Origin: Rhizobium sp. Root1220
GTDB lineage: Bacteria > Pseudomonadota > Alphaproteobacteria > Rhizobiales > Rhizobiaceae
DNA: 64,000 bases
Assembly (NCBI RefSeq): GCF_001426265.1
Contig: NZ_LMDG01000023.1
Coordinates: 273,826 to 337,825 of the forward strand
Direction of reading: 5' to 3'
Below are positions 62,120 through 64,000 of this stretch, piece after piece. The position numbers and the translations under genes are program-made. Each line of letters opens with the position of its first letter. Position 1 is the stretch's first letter. The notes beneath the pieces are model-generated. The model was not told the origin of the DNA, did no database searches, and saw nothing but the letters and a program-made list of their open reading frames with translations.

Positions 62120-63334
62120 TCAGCCCTCCTTGCCGGCGCCGGAGATGGCTTTGGAAAGGGCACTGCCGACAAGATCCTCGACGCGAATGCGCGCTTCAAG
62201 CGACTGCTTGAATGCTGCCGATGCCTGCTTGGCCTGGGTGGGAAGTGCATTCCACTCGGAAGCGGCTCCCGGCAAGTCGCCGTTCTTTACCTTGTCCTCC
62301 ATGCGGGCGGCGATCGCTTCCACGCTGTCGCCCTCGATGTTGCCGACAGGGCGCACGCTCACCAGCGTTTTCGCGCTCGCCATCAATCTGTCGGACCAGC
62401 TCTGGTCGGGATTTGTCCGGTCGACGGAATTGACGATTGCGGTCGCCACCTCGGGGACCTGCCGGATCAATTCCGCGCGGGAGGGAACGCCGGTTTCGGC
62501 GAAATTGCGAAGATCGGCGACAGCCTGATCATCGGGCGAAACACCCGCATAAGTGTCGAGTTCGGCAGCAAACGGACCGCCACGATCAATCGCCGCCTTA
62601 AGTGCCGCTGCGGCGATGGCCTGCGCCACGGCAACGTCGCGGCGTGGTTCGTCGAGTTTCCGCTCGGTCTCCGCCAGCCTCTGCTCGATGTTGGCGTCAT
62701 TGGTCGTCTGTTGAGACGCCTGCGCGACCGTACCACGCAATTGGTCGATCTGGCCGGTCAGATCGGCGATCTTCTGGTTGAGCGCGTCAATCGCGGCTGA
62801 ATCGGCAGGCGCTGCCGGAGCCGGAGACTTCGCCATCGCTTCCAGTGCAGCAATCCGCTTTTCGGTCGTGCCGTCATCGCCGATGGACGGCGGCGCTGCG
62901 GCAAGGTTCGAAACCGATTGTTTCAGCCCGTCGATTTCAGCGGACAGGTTTGTCACGTCCGCCGCTGTCGTCTCGGGCGCCGAGGAGCCTGGGAGGTAGC
63001 CGCCATACTGAATAGCGCCCGCCCCGATCAGCGCCACCAGCCCACCGATAATGCCTGCCGCGATCAGCCCGGATGTATTGCCGGCTTGCCAGTGGGTTTG
63101 GTGGGAAGCAGGCGGCGCCGAGGGCTTGGGGCCGTCGTCATAACCCGCCGATTGTTCATTGCCGGAGTCCCTCTGCGCCCTGTCATCTATCGGCGCTGAG
63201 CGTTCCGGATCGTCGGCCGGGTCCGGCATTTCTTTCTCGGTATCACTGGCAGAGGCAAACTCCTGCACATCCATATCGATGGTGACCGGTTCTTCGGTGC
63301 TCTTCGAGTGGCGTGGCGGATTTCCTGGTGCCAT
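62120..63334 (-). CDS. Alphaproteobacterial Mic60 / mitofilin-family protein (COG4223)
   Basis: A 404-residue protein with an acidic N-terminal tail (about 1-80), a membrane helix (about 89-111, SGLIAAGIIGGLVALIGAGA), a coiled-coil region (about 120-235: IDGLKQSVSNLAA, IDALNQKIADLTGQIDQLRG, IEQRLAETERKLDE) and a C-terminal mitofilin domain with EWNALPTQAKQASAAFKQSL. This architecture and the hemD-Mic60-hemY position are those of the bacterial ancestor of the mitochondrial crista-shaping protein. It should bend or tether intracytoplasmic or periplasmic membrane. The start is ATG 63334, with GAGGATCTC upstream; 63355 is a weaker alternative. Confidence 0.9.
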   Translation of the reverse strand: MAPGNPPRHSKSTEEPVTIDMDVQEFASASDTEKEMPDPADDPERSAPIDDRAQRDSGNEQSAGYDDGPKPSAPPASHQTHWQAGNTSGLIAAGIIGGLVALIGAGAIQYGGYLPGSSAPETTAADVTNLSAEIDGLKQSVSNLAAAPPSIGDDGTTEKRIAALEAMAKSPAPAAPADSAAIDALNQKIADLTGQIDQLRGTVAQASQQTTNDANIEQRLAETERKLDEPRRDVAVAQAIAAAALKAAIDRGGPFAAELDTYAGVSPDDQAVADLRNFAETGVPSRAELIRQVPEVATAIVNSVDRTNPDQSWSDRLMASAKTLVSVRPVGNIEGDSVEAIAARMEDKVKNGDLPGAASEWNALPTQAKQASAAFKQSLEARIRVEDLVGSALSKAISGAGKEG

Positions 63335-63422
63335 GAGATCCTCATCTTTCTGCATCGCATCGAAAGTAGTCAGTGATGTAAGTTAAGGAAAGAGGTTAGA
63401 TGAAATTTGGGCGGCACTGCCG

Positions 63423-64000
63423 TCAAAGGAGCGACAAAAGGCTGCATTCCTTCGGCGTCGCTGCAATGCCGACGTTCTTGCGCAGGAACAGCGGAACCGC
63501 CTCTGCGACAGAAGCGCTGAGGCAGAGAAGACGGGTTCCGGCGACCTTGTCGGGGTGCGCTTCGATCTCGGAAATGTGAAAGAAGGTTTCGGCGGTCTGC
63601 CGCGAATAAAAGAGGACCGCATCCAGTCGTCCTCCGGCGAGAATGGATCGCAGCATCCCCGCATCGACCTTTACCGGCTCCATCCGGTAGCTCTCCGCAA
63701 CGGTTACTGTCAGGCCGACCTCGCCGGCGCGGGTCTCGAAGGTCTCCGCTCGCGGCGACCCGGCAAGATAGAGAACGGGTCCATGCGTCTTGGCTGCAAT
63801 CGCGTCCGCGAGATCGTTTCCGCTGCCGCCGGATGGCGTGACGGAGCGGAAGCCGGCCGCTCTCGCCTGCGCCGCCGTCGCCTCTCCCACGGCAAAGAGA
63901 TGACGGTTGAAATGGGCCGCAAGCTCTGTGCGCCGCGCGGCGATGGCATGGATCGCCTCGGCGCTGGTCACGGCGATGGCGCCATCGGTATTCGTCAGCC
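63423..64000 (-). CDS. hemD: Uroporphyrinogen-III synthase, N-terminus outside the window
   Basis: HemD closes and inverts hydroxymethylbilane to uroporphyrinogen III in haem and cobalamin synthesis. The window has the C-terminal 192 codons. Low sequence conservation is normal for HemD; landmarks are the ALTNTDGAIAVTSAEAIHAI-type opening (partly in window), HLFAVGEATAAQARAAGF, VLYLAGSPRAETFE, VLFYSRQTAETF and LLCLSASVAEA. The frame continues past the right edge; the GTG at 63971 is not the start, since family sequence precedes it. mic60 follows after 88 bases. Confidence 0.88.
   Translation of the reverse strand, partial: LTNTDGAIAVTSAEAIHAIAARRTELAAHFNRHLFAVGEATAAQARAAGFRSVTPSGGSGNDLADAIAAKTHGPVLYLAGSPRAETFETRAGEVGLTVTVAESYRMEPVKVDAGMLRSILAGGRLDAVLFYSRQTAETFFHISEIEAHPDKVAGTRLLCLSASVAEAVPLFLRKNVGIAATPKECSLLSLL

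Noticed and set aside
60965..62800. Plus-strand frame opposite hemY and mic60
   Set aside because: Spans two real genes in antisense and shows no recognisable protein family.
1..64000. CRISPR arrays, tRNA or rRNA genes, transposases, integrases and attachment sites
   Set aside because: No direct-repeat arrays, cloverleaf-like stretches, rRNA-like sequence or mobile-element proteins were recognised.

Overview
The window is a dense, GC-rich stretch of core alphaproteobacterial chromosome. Several features point to Rhizobiaceae (Sinorhizobium/Ensifer, Rhizobium, Agrobacterium or Shinella type): the ffh-aroQ-rpsP-rimM-trmD-rplS block, the dapF-mtaB-ftsY-ispZ-ccm block next to acnA, Ala-rich tails on ribosomal proteins L19 and S16, hemD-mic60-hemY gene order, and structured leaders before ffh and a Bax-inhibitor-1 gene that fit RNA motifs described in this order. 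I assign the family, not a species. I saw no rRNA, tRNA, CRISPR array, prophage, transposase or integrase.

Layout. 0-3.3 kb: a cyclic-nucleotide-binding protein (cut by the left edge) with an OmpR-type response regulator, an L,D-transpeptidase-fold protein, an aldo/keto reductase and a SixA-like phosphatase. 3.4-7.4 kb: leuC, an amino-acid ABC permease and binding protein without an ATPase, and an AHSA1-type protein. 7.5-12.3 kb (minus strand): ffh, chorismate mutase, rpsP, rimM, trmD and rplS, with a structured ffh leader. 12.4-16 kb: a metallo-hydrolase and a divergent EF-G paralogue. 16-21 kb (plus): dapF, mtaB, ftsY, ispZ and a DUF2585 gene. 21.2-24.2 kb (minus): ccmA-B-C-D-G for cytochrome c maturation. 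24.4-28.8 kb: acnA, a DUF1223 protein and a DUF2794 protein. 28.8-34.3 kb: a GNAT enzyme, a YbhL-type membrane protein with a leader RNA, and a YbbP/YbbA-like exporter divergent from a TesA-like esterase. 34.4-39.1 kb: thpR, a low-molecular-weight phosphatase, a pterin dehydratase, a DUF1232 protein, an ECF sigma factor, an IalB-family protein and rlmN. 39.1-46.7 kb: LysE exporters, an SDR enzyme, argG, a Bcr/CflA-type transporter, a small DUF6434-like protein and an M3 peptidase. 46.8-53.2 kb: a three-gene ABC importer, typA and a GNAT enzyme. 53.4-58.6 kb: an unusual adenylation-carrier-acyltransferase fusion, ppa, a DUF167 gene, yggT and an MFS exporter. 58.6-64 kb (minus): a RidA-family gene, then the operon hemD (cut by the right edge)-mic60-hemY-terB-like-amidotransferase.

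The most unusual item is the single-gene adenylation/carrier/membrane acyltransferase protein at 53358-55997. It looks like the activating, carrying and membrane-transfer steps of a Dlt-like surface-modification pathway joined in one polypeptide, but with an adenylation pocket that looks acyl-specific. Other notable points are an EF-G paralogue lacking the GTPase-activating histidine, the ffh and ybhL leader RNAs, a ppa terminator embedded in the coding sequence of the opposite gene, a terminator hairpin abutting the start codon of an ABC ATPase, and the mic60-heme operon.

Many neighbouring genes are coupled by 4-base overlaps, four of them GTGA with a GTG start. Convergent genes are packed tightly (zero to 13 bases apart, or overlapping by 94).
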